Source: Fodinicola feengrottensis (GTDB lineage Bacteria; Actinomycetota; Actinomycetes; Mycobacteriales; HKI-0501). From it: DNA of 64,000 bases. The stretch's first letter is position 1; each line of letters begins with the position of its first letter. Position numbers and translations under genes: made by a program. The stretch lies in contig NZ_WOTO01000036.1 in NCBI RefSeq assembly GCF_010993775.1, forward strand, positions 1 through 64,000, in the 5' to 3' direction. A model generated the notes under the pieces. The model had not been told where the DNA came from. It was given only the letters and a program-made list of their open reading frames with translations, and ran no database searches. Below are positions 37,266 through 46,460 of this stretch, one piece after another.

Positions 37266-37880
37266 GTGTATCGACACCCTGGGTGGCCCGCGACCCTGAC
37301 CGACGGCCCTGTCACGTTGAGACCGCACCGCTCTCGTGACGCGCGCGCGTGGAGCGAGGTGCGGCTGGCCAACGAGCGCTGGCTGGCGCCTTGGGAACCG
37401 ACCCGGCCGCAGCCGTGGCGGGTGTCCAACGACGTGAGCCAGTATCCGAACCTGTTCCGGTCGCTCAAACGCGGCGTAAGGACCGGCGACACGCTGCCGT
37501 GGGTCATCACGTACGAAGGCGCCTTCGCCGGCCAGATCACGCTCTCGAACGTCGTTCGGGGCGCGTTCTGCTCGGCATCGGTGGGCTACTGGGTGGATGG
37601 CCGGCTGGCCGGCCGCGGGATCATGCCGACCGCTCTCGCGATGGTCGTCGACCACGGCTTCACCGCCGCCAGCCTGCACCGGATCGAGGTCAACATCCGA
37701 CCGGAGAACGTCGCCAGTCGTCGGGTGGTGGAGAAACTGGGCTTCCGCGAGGAGTCCCTCCATGAGCGCTTCCTGCACATCGACGGCGCCTGGCGGGACC
37801 ACGTCGGCTACGCGCTGACCGTCGAGGACGTGGCACCGTCCGGTCTGGTCGCGCGCTGGCGGGCTTCTCGTACGCCCTGA
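37266..37880 (+). CDS. rimJ: RimJ/RimL-type N-acetyltransferase
   Basis: 204 residues from GTG 37266, seven bases after moeA. GNAT features: VTLRPHRSRDARAWSEVR at the start, VGYWVDGRLAGRGIM with the acetyl-CoA loop, then HRIEVNIRPENVASRRVVEKLGFREE. It probably acetylates the N-terminus of a ribosomal or other protein. The name follows the mycobacterial Rv0995 position; the substrate is not shown. Confidence 0.85.
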   Translation: MYRHPGWPATLTDGPVTLRPHRSRDARAWSEVRLANERWLAPWEPTRPQPWRVSNDVSQYPNLFRSLKRGVRTGDTLPWVITYEGAFAGQITLSNVVRGAFCSASVGYWVDGRLAGRGIMPTALAMVVDHGFTAASLHRIEVNIRPENVASRRVVEKLGFREESLHERFLHIDGAWRDHVGYALTVEDVAPSGLVARWRASRTP

Positions 37881-37950
37881 TTCGCCGCTGCCGTCGAGGT
37901 TGGTTTCGTCGCCGCCAGCCGAAACCAAGATCAACTTCTTCGCGCGCGCG

Positions 37951-38026
37951 TCCTCAGACCCACCCCCACCCGATATGGGAGGGGGCCAGAATGAGGTGGG
38001 GGTACGACAGTTTCGCGCCCCATGGG
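37951..38026 (+). repeat. Dispersed hairpin repeat, copy C
   Basis: Stem CCCCCACCC/GGGAGGGGG (37963-37971, 37977-37985), 17 bases, then TACGACAGTTTCG (38003-38015) and CGCCCCATGGGG. Same order as copies A and D. It fills the middle of the 313-base gap between the rimJ-like and ABC genes. The rest of that gap holds a TATGCT -10-like hexamer near 38162 and nothing else recognised. Confidence 0.7.
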
Positions 38027-38193
38027 GTGTTGGTTGCAAGATGGCCCATTGCGGGCGGTCGTTATCGAGCGGGTACGGCGTGACCTGCGGATCTATCGCG
38101 AATAGGTAACAGTCCGGCGACTGAATCGGCGTTCGGGCCACGAGGGCTGTCGCGGGTGTTCTATGCTGCCGCCGTTCCCAGAGTGAGGTGAGG

Positions 38194-39922
38194 ATGTCGA
38201 AACTGACCAAGCCGTCCGACGCGCCGGCGGGGCCCGTGCTGGAGGTCAAGGACCTTCGGATCACGTTCCCAACCCAGCAGGGTCCGCTCAAGGCTGTTGA
38301 TGGCCTCTCGTTCGAGTTGGATGCCGGCAAATCGCTGGGCATCGTGGGCGAGTCCGGCTCCGGCAAGAGCGCCACCTCGCTCGCGCTGCTCGGACTCCAT
38401 CGGCGCAGCCGGGCGAAGATCACCGGCGAGATCGTGGTGACCGGCACCGACATGCAGTCGGCCAGCGACGAGCAGGTCCGGCAGATGCGCGGCAGCCAGA
38501 TCGCGATGGTTTTCCAGGACGCCCTGTCGGCCCTGAACCCGTATTACACGGTCGGCGACCAGGTCGCCGAGGCCTACCGGTCGCACGTGCAGTGCTCGAA
38601 GAAGGAGGCCTGGGCCAAGGCCGTCGAGGCGCTCGACCACGTCCGGATCCCGGACGCGGCGCGCCGTGCGAAGGCCTATCCGCACCAGTTCTCCGGCGGC
38701 ATGCGCCAGCGTTCGGTGATCGCCATGGGCATCGTCTGCCAGCCCCGCGTGCTGGTCGCGGACGAGCCCACCACCGCGCTCGACGTGACTGTTCAGGCCC
38801 AGATCCTGGACCTGCTGGAGGACCTGCGCCGGGAGACCGGCATGGCGCTCATCCTGGTCACCCATGACCTTGGCGTGGCGGCCGGCAGCACCGACGAGAT
38901 CCTGGTCATGCAGAAGGGCAAGGAGGTGGAGCGCGGGCCGGTCGGTGACGTGCTTCGCCGCCCGGTGCACCCGTACACGCAGGCCCTGCTGGCCTCGGTG
39001 CCGCGGCTGGCTGGATTCGCCGTCGGCGAAGGTGACGGCCCGGCTGGAGGCCATCAAGGCCGGCACGATCGACAAGGACGACGCGCTCGTCCAGGTCATC
39101 AACCTGCACCAGACCTTCCGTAGCGGCCGAGGCTTCCTGGGCAGCAACCGGATCGAGGTCAAGGCGGTCGACGACGTCACGCTCGACGTGCCCCGCGGCC
39201 GTACGCTCGGCGTGGTCGGTGAGAGCGGCAGCGGCAAGTCCACGCTGGCGCGGTCCATCATCCGGCTCCTGCAGCCCACCTCCGGCAAGGTCATGTTCGA
39301 GGGCAAGGACATCTCGAACCTGCCCAATGGCCAGCTCAAGCCGGTACGTCGGGACATCCAGATGGTGTTCCAGGACCCGGTCTCTCGCTCAACCCGCGCA
39401 TTCCGATCGGCGAGAGCATCGCGCTGCCGCTGCGGATCATGGGCGGCAAGAACAGCCGACAGATCCGCCAGGAAGTGCAGGACATGCTGGAGCGGGTGGG
39501 CCTGGACCCCGCAGCGCTTCAACGCTTATCCGCACGAGTTCTCCGGCGGCCAGCGCCAGCGCATCGGCATCGCCCGGTCGCTGATGCTGCGGCCGAAGCT
39601 GCTCATCTGTGACGAGCCGGTGTCCGCGCTGGACGTGACCACCCAGGCGCAGGTGCTCCGGCTGCTGGACGACCTGCAGGAGGAGTTCCACCTCACCCTG
39701 ATGTTCGTCTCGCACGACCTCGCGGTGGTGCGTCAGGTGTGCGACCGGGTCGCGGTGATGCAGCACGGCAAGCTCGTCGAGCACGCCGACACCGAGGAGC
39801 TCTACAGCAACCCGCAGCACCCGTATACGAAGAGTCTGCTGGCCGCCGTACCGCTGCTGGACCCGGACGAGGCGCGCGAGGCGCGTCGTGTCCGCCGCCA
39901 GTTGCTCACCGTCGCCTCCTAG
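38194..39922 (+). CDS. Dual-ATPase ABC transporter protein (Dpp/Opp type), frameshifts
   Basis: Two complete ABC cassettes in one stretch, about 575 intended residues; ATG 38194 after GAGGTGAGG. Each cassette has a Walker A (GESGSGKSATS; GESGSGKSTLA), a signature (FSGGMRQR; FSGGQRQR) and Walker B (VLVADEPTTALD; LLICDEPVSALD). The HPYTQALL and HPYTKSLL tails mark the peptide/nickel family. The link between the halves has no stop and is bridged by a one-base change near 39020, so a fused GsiA/YejF-type protein is likely. Further breaks lie near 39385 and 39508. No permease or binding protein gene is adjacent. Confidence 0.82.
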
Positions 39923-39935
39923 CTCGCTGCTTCGT

Positions 39936-39984
39936 CCGCAACGCCCCGTTCCCTGCGTCCAGCGCAAGGAACGGGGCGTTGCGG
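39936..39984 (+). terminator. Long hairpin after the ABC gene (family E, copy 1)
   Basis: 49 bases: a perfect 17-base stem starting CCGCAACGCCCCGTTCC with a loop that holds a smaller TGCG/CGCA pairing. It starts 14 bases after the ABC stop. An almost identical 49-base hairpin follows the MFS gene at 62073. No T run, so possibly a mobile or factor-bound repeat that also ends transcription. Confidence 0.6.
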
Positions 39985-40082
39985 CCTTCACGGCCGTGAC
40001 ACGCCGTGATCACCTCCCAGATCGGGAACTGGTAGGCACGTAGCCTCGTGTGACAGTTGAGGCAGACGTGACGGAGGTGTCG

Positions 40083-41153
40083 ATGCTGCCCTCGTCGATC
40101 CTCCTGTTGATCGCCGCGGTCGGGGGACTTGCTGCCCTCGTGCCGTCCCTGGTGCGCCGGTACGACCGGAAGCTGCGCGCCGATTTCGAGCTGCGTACGT
40201 CGATGATGCGGGTGCTGCGCCGGCGCCGTCGTCGTACGACGGTGCCTGGCCAGGTGCCGGTAGCGCCGCCCCAGCGCGGTGCTGGAGGAGCCGGCCGACG
40301 AGCCAGTCACGCAAGCCTTGCCAGACCTCAGCGGGTACGTGCCGGGCGCCTCCGGCCGGGCTGTGGTGTCCGGTGCGCTGGTGCCCGGCTCGGTCGAAGA
40401 CGACGCGGCTGTGTACGAGGCTCTTAAGGACGCCGACGAAAGTTTCCGGCAGACCGGGCCGATCGACCTGCGCCCCGACACGATCTCGCTGCCCGCCGCG
40501 GCCTGGCTGCACCTGCGCCGTGCGCTCATCTGGCTGGTGTCGCTGCAGAAGGAGCAGGTCACCAGGGTCGGCGCCGCGCAGAAGCCGGCTGCTCGTACGA
40601 CCGGACGCGCCGCCAGCGGCCCGGAGCCCAGCCACTGGTGCGCCGCCGCCGCCGGCGCCGCGTGGTGACCGTCCTCGCGCTGCTGGTCGCCGGTCAGGTC
40701 GCCGGCCTGCTGGCGGTCGGTCCAGGTTTCCTGGTCGGCCTCAGCGTCTCCGCGATCCTGCTCATCGCGTACCTCAGCCATCTCCGGAACCGGGCCGTCG
40801 CCGAACGCCGTCGTACGCTCGCCCTGCTCCGCCGTCGCCGCCGCGCCCGCGACTTCGCCGCCGTGGTGATGACTGTCGCCGGCGCCGCCGAACTCATCGG
40901 CTCCGACGCCGAACGTTCCCTCGTCGCCTGGGTAGCCACCCCCGCGTCGGCCCGCCGCCGCCCCCCAGACGACTCCACCATCGCGCTGCTCGCCCGCGGC
41001 GGCTACCAGGTCGTACAGACCACCGATGGCCGCATGGGGGCCGCGCGCCGCGCCCCGGCCCCACCCGAGCCACCCCGCCGCGCCCCGGCTCGTACGGACA
41101 AACCCGCCGCCACGACGCCACCCTTCGAGGAACGCAAGGTCGCCAACCTCTGA
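40083..41153 (+). CDS. SepX/GlpR-like divisome membrane protein, two frameshifts
   Basis: About 357 intended residues. An N-terminal membrane helix (SSILLLIAAVGGLAALVPSLV) followed by RRYDRKL resembles the SepX/GlpR family. A cytoplasmic linker with conserved VSGALVPGS comes next, then two close membrane helices (VVTVLALLVAGQVAGLLAV; GFLVGLSVSAILLIAYLSH) and a basic/proline-rich tail. Breaks near 40268 and 40645. In mycobacteria the gene after galU-moeA1-rimJ (Rv0996) is the Glp receptor; here an ABC gene is inserted in between. Role inferred from position and layout. Confidence 0.65.
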
Positions 41154-41204
41154 CCCGGCCGATCAAGGCTTCCTAGCCTGCGTGCTAATGTTGGCGCCGT
41201 TCAA

Positions 41205-41278
41205 GGGGCTGTGGCGCAGTCTGGTAGCGCACCTCGTTCGCATCGAGGGGGTCTGGGGTTCGAATCCCCACAGCTCCA
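41205..41278 (+). tRNA. tRNA-Ala (anticodon CGC)
   Basis: Cloverleaf: acceptor GGGGCTG/CAGCTCC, D stem GCGC/GCGC, anticodon stem CCTCG/CGAGG with loop TTCGCAT (CGC, alanine), T arm TGGGG-TTCGAAT-CCCCA. CCA is not encoded. Two degenerate copies of its 3' end follow at 41422 and 41590, marking it as a repeated integration site. Confidence 0.95.
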
Positions 41279-41660
41279 CAAATTGGCGGCTCGTGCTCGC
41301 GAAGAGCGCGAGCCGTTGTTGTTCCGCGATTGCCCTGGGGGCGGAGCCCCCAGACCCCGCCCCGGGGGCAAGCCCCCGGACCCCCAGGTGTGGCTGGGTC
41401 GGGTGTTGATCTTCAGTCGGGTTCGAATTCTGTCCCCTCAGGTCCACGCATTGGTGGTCCGTGTCCGCTGAGGACGCGGACCTTTGCGTTCCGCATTGCC
41501 CTGGGGGCCAGCCCCCCCAGACCCCGCCCCGGGGGCAAGCCCCCGGACCCCCGCGTGTGGTTCAGTTACGTCGTTGGGTGCGGTTTGGGTTCGAATTCTG
41601 TCCCCTCAGATCCACCTGGTCAAAGGCCCTATCCGCATTTCGCCGGATAGGGCCTTTGAG
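41259..41660 (+). repeat. Three tandem tRNA-Ala 3' end plus terminator units
   Basis: TTCGAAT starts at 41259 (the real tRNA), 41422 and 41590, spaced 163 and 168 bases. After it, units share CCCC-(A/T)-CAG-N-TCCAC and units 1 and 2 also share ATTGG-(C/T)-GG, then each ends in a hairpin (41288-41314, 41456-41482, 41625-41660). Between units lie two copies of a very GC-rich palindromic block (about 41336-41395 and 41496-41552) with CCCCGGGGGCAAGCCCCCGG. The extra T arms no longer pair, so they are scars rather than tRNAs. No protein gene is seen in this gap. Confidence 0.65.
41288..41314 (+). terminator. Terminator after tRNA-Ala
   Basis: GGCTCGTGCTC / GAGCGCGAGCC stem with one mismatch, then GTTGTTGTT. 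Directly follows the tRNA. Confidence 0.65.
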
Positions 41661-41946
41661 GTGAGGCACGCAGGTAGTTCCGGATGTTGGTTAATGTTCG
41701 TGACGACACCACCATGCCGCGGCAATCCGGCGCCGACCTTGCGCAGCACTGCTTTTTGATTGGCCGCTGGGCATCCGTACGTTGCTCACAACACTGACAT
41801 GTCCTCGCGACCCGGTTGATCCACGTCTGAACTTCGCGTTTCTGTAGTTTGCTCAGCCGTTTGTCGCCGAGCCCAGGCACGATGTATAGCCGCATGAACA
41901 TGTCGTAGTTGGCGTACGTCGACGGGGCGCGGTTGGGCTTAATCAC
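41629..41946 (-). pseudogene. Remnant of a tyrosine integrase core-binding domain
   Basis: 105 codons reading IKPNRAPSTYANYDMFMRLY, then IVPGLGDKRLSKLQKREVQTW and a CQCC segment, as in the N-terminal core-binding domains of actinomycete phage and AICE integrases. The catalytic domain is missing. Its end runs into the last tRNA-like unit and its terminator, so it is a leftover of an element once inserted at tRNA-Ala. Confidence 0.7.
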
Positions 41947-42107
41947 GTCCTCAAGCCAGTGTCACATCAGTCACTGGTGCCTCCTACGTCCCGGAGTCAC
42001 ACCGTTAAAAGTGCAGTCCCCACTTGAGTGCGGCACGCCCTGCACGTCACGCCCTGTTACCTTTGACCGGGCGTCAGAATCAGTCACCTCAGCCACTCCA
42101 GCCCTGT

Positions 42108-42190
42108 GTTGATCTTGGTTAGTTGGTCTAGCCGAAACGGACATTCACTCGATATGTCCGCTTCGGGTAGACCAACTAACCAAGATCAAC
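42108..42190. repeat. Near-perfect 37-base inverted repeat with 9-base loop
   Basis: Arms 42108-42144 and 42154-42190 differ at two positions; the outer part begins GTTGATCTTGGTTAGTTGGT, and the loop is TCACTCGAT. The 363-base gap 41947-42309 contains this and no supported gene. It is not followed by a T run and lies between the integrase relic and a broken gene. It could be a protein-binding palindrome, the stem of a structured RNA, or the two ends of a small non-autonomous element. Confidence 0.75.
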
Positions 42191-42309
42191 AACGGAAACA
42201 GCGAACCCCCGAAATCGAGCGTTCACGAGAGCACCGACAAAACGGTGCCTGGTTCGTTCTCCCCGTCGGTGGGCAGGATGTTCGGTTCGAAGAAAAGCTT
42301 AACGATCAG

Positions 42310-42715
42310 ATGGCGCAGCTCAGGCCCGACCTGAGTCGGGAATCGCTCGGCGTCGGGCCCGACTTCCGGGCGTCACCCCGAACCCGCTCCTGAGCGGTGA
42401 TGCACGCAAGCGCAATGCGGAACTGCGTACGGGGGCGCTTGCGCTCGGCGTTCTCGTCGACTGGCGGGAGGTCAACAGCAATCCACGCGTGGTCCTGATG
42501 TTCGACGTGGAGACCGCCGGCGGCATCTCGTTCCGCGGTATCGCGGACGAAAACCTCACGATCACCGAGCTCACCCGACTCGCGCCAGGACAGACGTTGC
42601 CCGTGCGCTACCGGCCGGCCGTCATGGACCACTACATCTCTGCCTTGCCCGGGACGCGGACCCCGCCCACGTACGGCAGCTCTCTGACGAGATCGCGAGC
42701 CGCAAGCGGACCTGA
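42310..42715 (+). pseudogene. Broken SHOCT/DUF-type membrane-associated gene fragment
   Basis: The frame NAELRTGALALGVLVDWREV, NPRVVLMFDVETAGGISFRG and LAPGQTLPVRYRPAVMDHYI resembles the beta-rich repeats of actinobacterial proteins that end in PVRYDP. The start lies in another frame (MAQLRPDLSRESLGVG at 42310) with a break near 42380. A second break near 42652 leads to DADPAHVRQLSDEIASRKRT and a stop about 42715. Upstream membrane helices expected for the family are absent, so it is likely a truncated remnant. Confidence 0.4.
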
Positions 42716-42762
42716 CCCGAAGCCATGGGTCAGCGGCACGGATTGATCGTCACCACCATCAG

Positions 42763-44368
42763 TCAGCTCAGGTGGTGTGCAGCGGGCTGCCGGACATCCA
42801 GCGGCCGGTGGATCTGTTGATCGTGGACGAGGACGCGCAGTCGCTTGATGAGTGCGGCCGCGTCGTCGCCGGATGCGCGGGTGGCGAGGTAGCCATCCGG
42901 GCGCACCAGAATGAGCTCGCCGGGCCGGGCGGCGTAGATCCGCTGGAATTCGCCGTCAGCGTCGAAGATGCCGCTGCCCTTCGTGCTGTTGATCCGGTGT
43001 ACGTGCAGGTGCTCTGCGGGCATCGCGAGGTCGGTCACGACGGGCATTTGCGCGTCGAATGCAAGCAGGTTCCACTGCGGGCCCCGCAGCAGGTCGAACA
43101 CGTCGACGGTACGGTCGGGGCCGATCAGGCCGATCGCGTTCGGCGCCCGGTCTCCCGCACCGAGGCGATCGGTCTCGTGGGACGCGGGCCCGGTGCGGTA
43201 GCGAATGCCCAGGCCAGAGGTGAGCGAGTCGTCCGCGAGCTGGGTGAGCGCGGTGGTCACCACGTCGATGCCGCCTTCGGCCTGGTCGGCGGTGTTCTGG
43301 TATTTCTCGGTGCTGATCGCGAGGACCTTGCGGGCCACCGGAATCCGTTCCGCGCGTACGTGTCCAGTCCAGCAGCTGCGGTTTCGTACCTGTCAGGACC
43401 GCGGCGAGCTTCCAGCCGAGGTTGTAGGCGTCCTGGATCCCGGTGTTCATGCCCTGACCCCCCGCTGGCGAATGTACGTGTGCCGCGTCGCCGGCCAGGA
43501 ACACCCGTCCGCTGCGATAGTCGTCGACCATCCGTACGTTCACCCGGTAGACGGACAGCCAGCTCGCCCCGGTCAGCCTGACCCCGGCACCGCGCTCGTC
43601 GAGCAGCTGCTGATAGAAGTCCAGGCTCGGCGTCTGGGTGGCGGCGCCCGCCGGGATGAGGCACTGGAGCTGCCAGTTCTGCGTGTTGGGCAGCGGGGTG
43701 AGGATGAGCATGCCCTTGTCCGAGGTCCAGACGTGGGCGTGATCGCGGCGCAGGTCGGCGACGGTGACATCGCCGAGATAGAAACGCTGCTCTTCGTGAG
43801 TCTCGCCGTTGAGTGTCAGACCGATCAGCTTGCGGATGGTGCTCTTGCCACCGTCGGTTCCCACTACGTACCGCGCTCGTACGGTGCGGTGCGCCCGCCC
43901 TGCGGCGCACGCAGTGTCACGGTCACCCCGCCCTCGTCCTGCGTGAGGTCGAGCGCCTCCACTCCCCATTCGACCGCGCCGCCGAAGTCGGCGAGGCGCT
44001 CGCGCAACGCGTGCTCGACGTCGAACTGCCCGATCCACAGGAGGTTCGGATACGGCGTGTGGAAGCTGTCCTTCGCGGGGACTGTGATCGACGGGTGCTC
44101 GACGGTGGTGCCGTGCTCGTCGTGGAACCACATCGGCAGGTCGGCGATGCCGGTGCGTACGACGTAGTCGACGGCGCCGAGGTCGTCCAGCACCTCCAGC
44201 GAGCGGGACTGGATGCCCTTCGCCTTGGACGCGGTGTTGGGCATCAGGTCCCGCTCAACGATGCGAAAAGCCACGCCGCGCCGAGCCAGATCACAGGCCA
44301 GCGTGAGCCCGGCCGGCCCCCGCTCCGACAATGAGGACATCGGTCTTGGTCATCTCGTACTCGCTCAT
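42763..44368 (-). CDS. FAD-dependent aromatic monooxygenase (PHBH type), frameshifts
   Basis: About 535 intended residues from ATG 44368 after GAGGGGAC. A G5 run (44317-44321 plus strand) with one base fewer restores VLIVGAGPAGLTLACDLARRG, the FAD-binding GxGxxG. Later come VVGTDGGKSTIRK, VFLAGDAAHVHSPAGGQGMN (second FAD motif) and a C-terminal thioredoxin-like region (GPQWNLLAFDAQ). Two further breaks lie in the middle. It hydroxylates an unknown aromatic or polyketide substrate. Divergent from, and probably repressed by, the TetR gene. Confidence 0.85.
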
Positions 44369-44389
44369 AGCGTCCCCTCGCTTGCTCGA

Positions 44390-44411
44390 TTAGATGCCGC
44401 ACTGCATCTAA
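44390..44411. promoter_or_regulatory. Operator 1: TTAGATGC-N6-GCATCTAA
   Basis: A perfect 8-base inverted repeat between the divergent monooxygenase and TetR genes, 22 bases from the monooxygenase start. A second, weaker copy with the same spacing is at 44436-44453. Confidence 0.65.
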
Positions 44412-44435
44412 TAGCGACACTACGACGAGCTGATA

Positions 44436-44453
44436 AGATGCGCAAGTGCATCC
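44436..44453. promoter_or_regulatory. Operator 2: AGATGC-N6-GCATCC over the tetR start
   Basis: Same half-sites and 6-base spacer as operator 1. It overlaps the GTG start at 44446, as expected for autorepression of the TetR gene. Confidence 0.55.
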
Positions 44454-45061
44454 AAAAAATTCCACTCCCTCGCATCGTCGGCGCGGCGCCGCGCTGGAGG
44501 AGGCGCGCTGCTCGGCGGCGTGGGCAGTGCTGCGTGAGAACGGGTACGCCGGGTTCACCCTGGAGGCCGTGGCCAACCGGGCCGACACCAGCCGCGCCCA
44601 GTGCTCGCCCGCCGGTGGGCGACCCGGCATGACCTGCTGCACGCGACGATCGCGTACGCGGGCACGGAGTCACCGATCCGCACACCGAACACCGGCAGCC
44701 TGCGCGAGGACATGATCGCGCTGTTGCGACAACTGAACACGCGTACCGACCTCGCGGCCGTGCTCGGAGTGCAGCTCGGCGGCTACTACCAGGAGACCGG
44801 CGAAACCCTTGCGGACCTTCGCGACGTTATCCTCAACGGCCAGGATCCGGTGATGGCCAGCAGCTCTCGCGCGCGCGGTCGAACGCGGCGAGGCGAACCC
44901 CGATCGCCTGACGCCGCTCATTCGGTCACTGCCCGCGGATCTGCTCCGTCACCACGTTTTCATGAATCTGCGACCAATGCCGCAAGAGGGGCTTGACGAA
45001 ATCATCGACACCGTCTTTTCTGCCGCTCGTACGACGAGATGGAGGGGCGGCCGACTATTAA
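44446..45061 (+). CDS. TetR-family repressor, frameshifts
   Basis: About 204 intended residues. HTH: EEARCSAAWAVLRENGYAGF and TLEAVANRADTSRA; the continuation VLARRWATRHDLLHATIAYA is in a second frame. The ligand-binding part reads LREDMIALLRQLNTRTDLAAV, then AVERGEANPDRLTPLIRSLP and LPLVRRDGGAADY. Breaks near 44600 and 44870 and a T4 run (45016-45019), where one base fewer gives the usual TVFLPLVRR ending and a TAA at 45061. Controls the divergent monooxygenase through the AGATGC operators. Confidence 0.8.
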
Positions 45062-45087
45062 CGACAAACGACTCGGCGAACAGACCA

Positions 45088-45134
45088 GTAGGGCGTGTCT
45101 CCTCATCCGCCTGGGATGAGGAGACACGCCCTAC
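45088..45134. terminator. Perfect 21-base inverted repeat, bidirectional terminator
   Basis: Arms 45088-45108 and 45114-45134 with a GCCTG loop, between the convergent tetR and SnoaL-like genes. On the plus strand it is followed by GTCTTTTG. The last 11 codons of the SnoaL-like frame lie inside it. Confidence 0.7.
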
Positions 45135-45570
45135 GTCTTTTGGGCTGGTTCAGTGTCGTGGCGAGGTTTTTCGCGCGCTCGAGGGCGGCGGCCGGTAGGT
45201 CGCGATTTCCGTCCTGATAGAAGAGCCGCAGGGTCAGCGCGCAGATGCGGTCGTCCCGGAGGTCGGCGACGTAGTGGCCGTGTACGCCCCATACCTCGTC
45301 GCCCAGTACGTGGACGGCCCGGACGTGGGTTTCGATCCGATCGTCCGCGGTTTCCACCACCGGACCGGTCAGGTGCTGGGTGGCATCGAACCCGGGAAGC
45401 AGGCCGCTCCACTGTTCGAGCAGCGTGTCCGCGGCGATGGTTTGCGGCTCGCCACCGAACAGTGACGTGTAGTCCAGTTCGACCTGGTCTGCGAGGCATT
45501 TTCGTACGGTGGCCCAGTCCAGGGCGTCGATCGCAAACAGCATCCGGGTGATGACAGTGGTGTCGGTCAT
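45103..45570 (-). CDS. SnoaL/NTF2-like protein
   Basis: 155 residues from ATG 45570, overlapping the hydrolase stop by 4 bases. VITRMLFAIDALDWATVRKC, then FDATQHLTGPVVETADDRIE and VWGVHGHYVADLRDDRICAL fit the cone-shaped NTF2 fold of SnoaL-like proteins, which act as small isomerases, hydratases or binding proteins. The C-terminus reads into the terminator hairpin, so the true stop may be slightly earlier in another frame. It follows the hydrolase and AraC genes in one operon. Confidence 0.75.
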   Translation of the reverse strand: MTDTTVITRMLFAIDALDWATVRKCLADQVELDYTSLFGGEPQTIAADTLLEQWSGLLPGFDATQHLTGPVVETADDRIETHVRAVHVLGDEVWGVHGHYVADLRDDRICALTLRLFYQDGNRDLPAAALERAKNLATTLNQPKRRRACLLIPGG

Positions 45571-46460
45571 GCGCTGAGGGTCCTCTTGAAATGGGTGGTG
45601 GCGGCGTCCACGGCCAGGTCGACCTGGGCTGGTTGGTCATAGAAGTCGGTCTGTCCGCCGTCGGACCAGACCATCTCGGTCGGTCCGCTGAGCGTCTTGC
45701 CGATCCGCCGGACGTTGTCTGGCAGCACGCAGTCGTCGCCGTGCACGAAAAGACTCGGCGTCGACACGGCGGACGCGGCACTCAGGCCGTCGAAGGTGAG
45801 CCAATAGTGCCAACTCAGTTCGGCCATCTGATTGGTCCACGCCGGCACGGCGCCGCGGTCGGCGTCGGCGTAGTAATCCAGCGGCAACGACATCCCAGCG
45901 CGGTCGTTGCCATCTTCGTACGCGGGCACCGTGCGGACTGAGCCAGTGCTCAGGTAATCCTGCAGGGCTTCCCGCCCGCGGCCTACGCGCAGGTCGACGC
46001 CAGCGGCTCCGCCGTAAAACGGCGCCACCGACTCCATGTCGTGGAACCAGCCGGCGACGCTGGCGAATGCGGAAATCGGGGCGCCGGCGGCGATCGCGGC
46101 TAGCGCGTACTGAGCGCTGGCGCAGATGGCCAGGTAGCCGACCTGCCGCGGATGGACGAAGGAAAGCGTCGACACGTGTTCGGCCGCGGCCTTGATGTCA
46201 GCGATTTTGCGCGCCGGTAGCTCGGCCTGTCGTGGGCCGCCGCCGCTCTCCCCGAATCCGGCGAAGTCGAATGTGAAAACCGTGAAACCGCGGGCCGCGA
46301 GTGCTCTCGCGTAGCGGTCTGCCATTTGTTCTTTCACGGTCAGCCACGAACCGGTGACAATCACCGCCGGTTGACGGACGAGAAGGTTTTCGGGCTCACG
46401 ATAGATGCGAGCGGACAACGACACGTCGCCGTTGACGATGAGGTAAGGATCAACATTCAC
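45567..46460 (-). CDS. Alpha/beta-hydrolase
   Basis: 297 residues, complete. The fold is clear: VIVTGSWLTVKEQMADRYAR, GFTVFTFDFAGFGESGG, and late VHGDDCVLPDNVRRI with the acid. The expected nucleophile elbow GxSxG is ICASAQ, so the serine is kept but the flanking glycines are not. Related to the dienelactone/DUF-type hydrolases that occur with AraC regulators. Overlaps both neighbours by four bases and is probably under AraC control. Confidence 0.78.
   Translation of the reverse strand: MNVDPYLIVNGDVSLSARIYREPENLLVRQPAVIVTGSWLTVKEQMADRYARALAARGFTVFTFDFAGFGESGGGPRQAELPARKIADIKAAAEHVSTLSFVHPRQVGYLAICASAQYALAAIAAGAPISAFASVAGWFHDMESVAPFYGGAAGVDLRVGRGREALQDYLSTGSVRTVPAYEDGNDRAGMSLPLDYYADADRGAVPAWTNQMAELSWHYWLTFDGLSAASAVSTPSLFVHGDDCVLPDNVRRIGKTLSGPTEMVWSDGGQTDFYDQPAQVDLAVDAATTHFKRTLSA

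Noticed and set aside
41336..41560. Regularly spaced GC-rich repeats that could suggest a CRISPR array
   Set aside because: Only two GC blocks and three tRNA-like units, with homologous rather than unique sequence between them; no cas genes.
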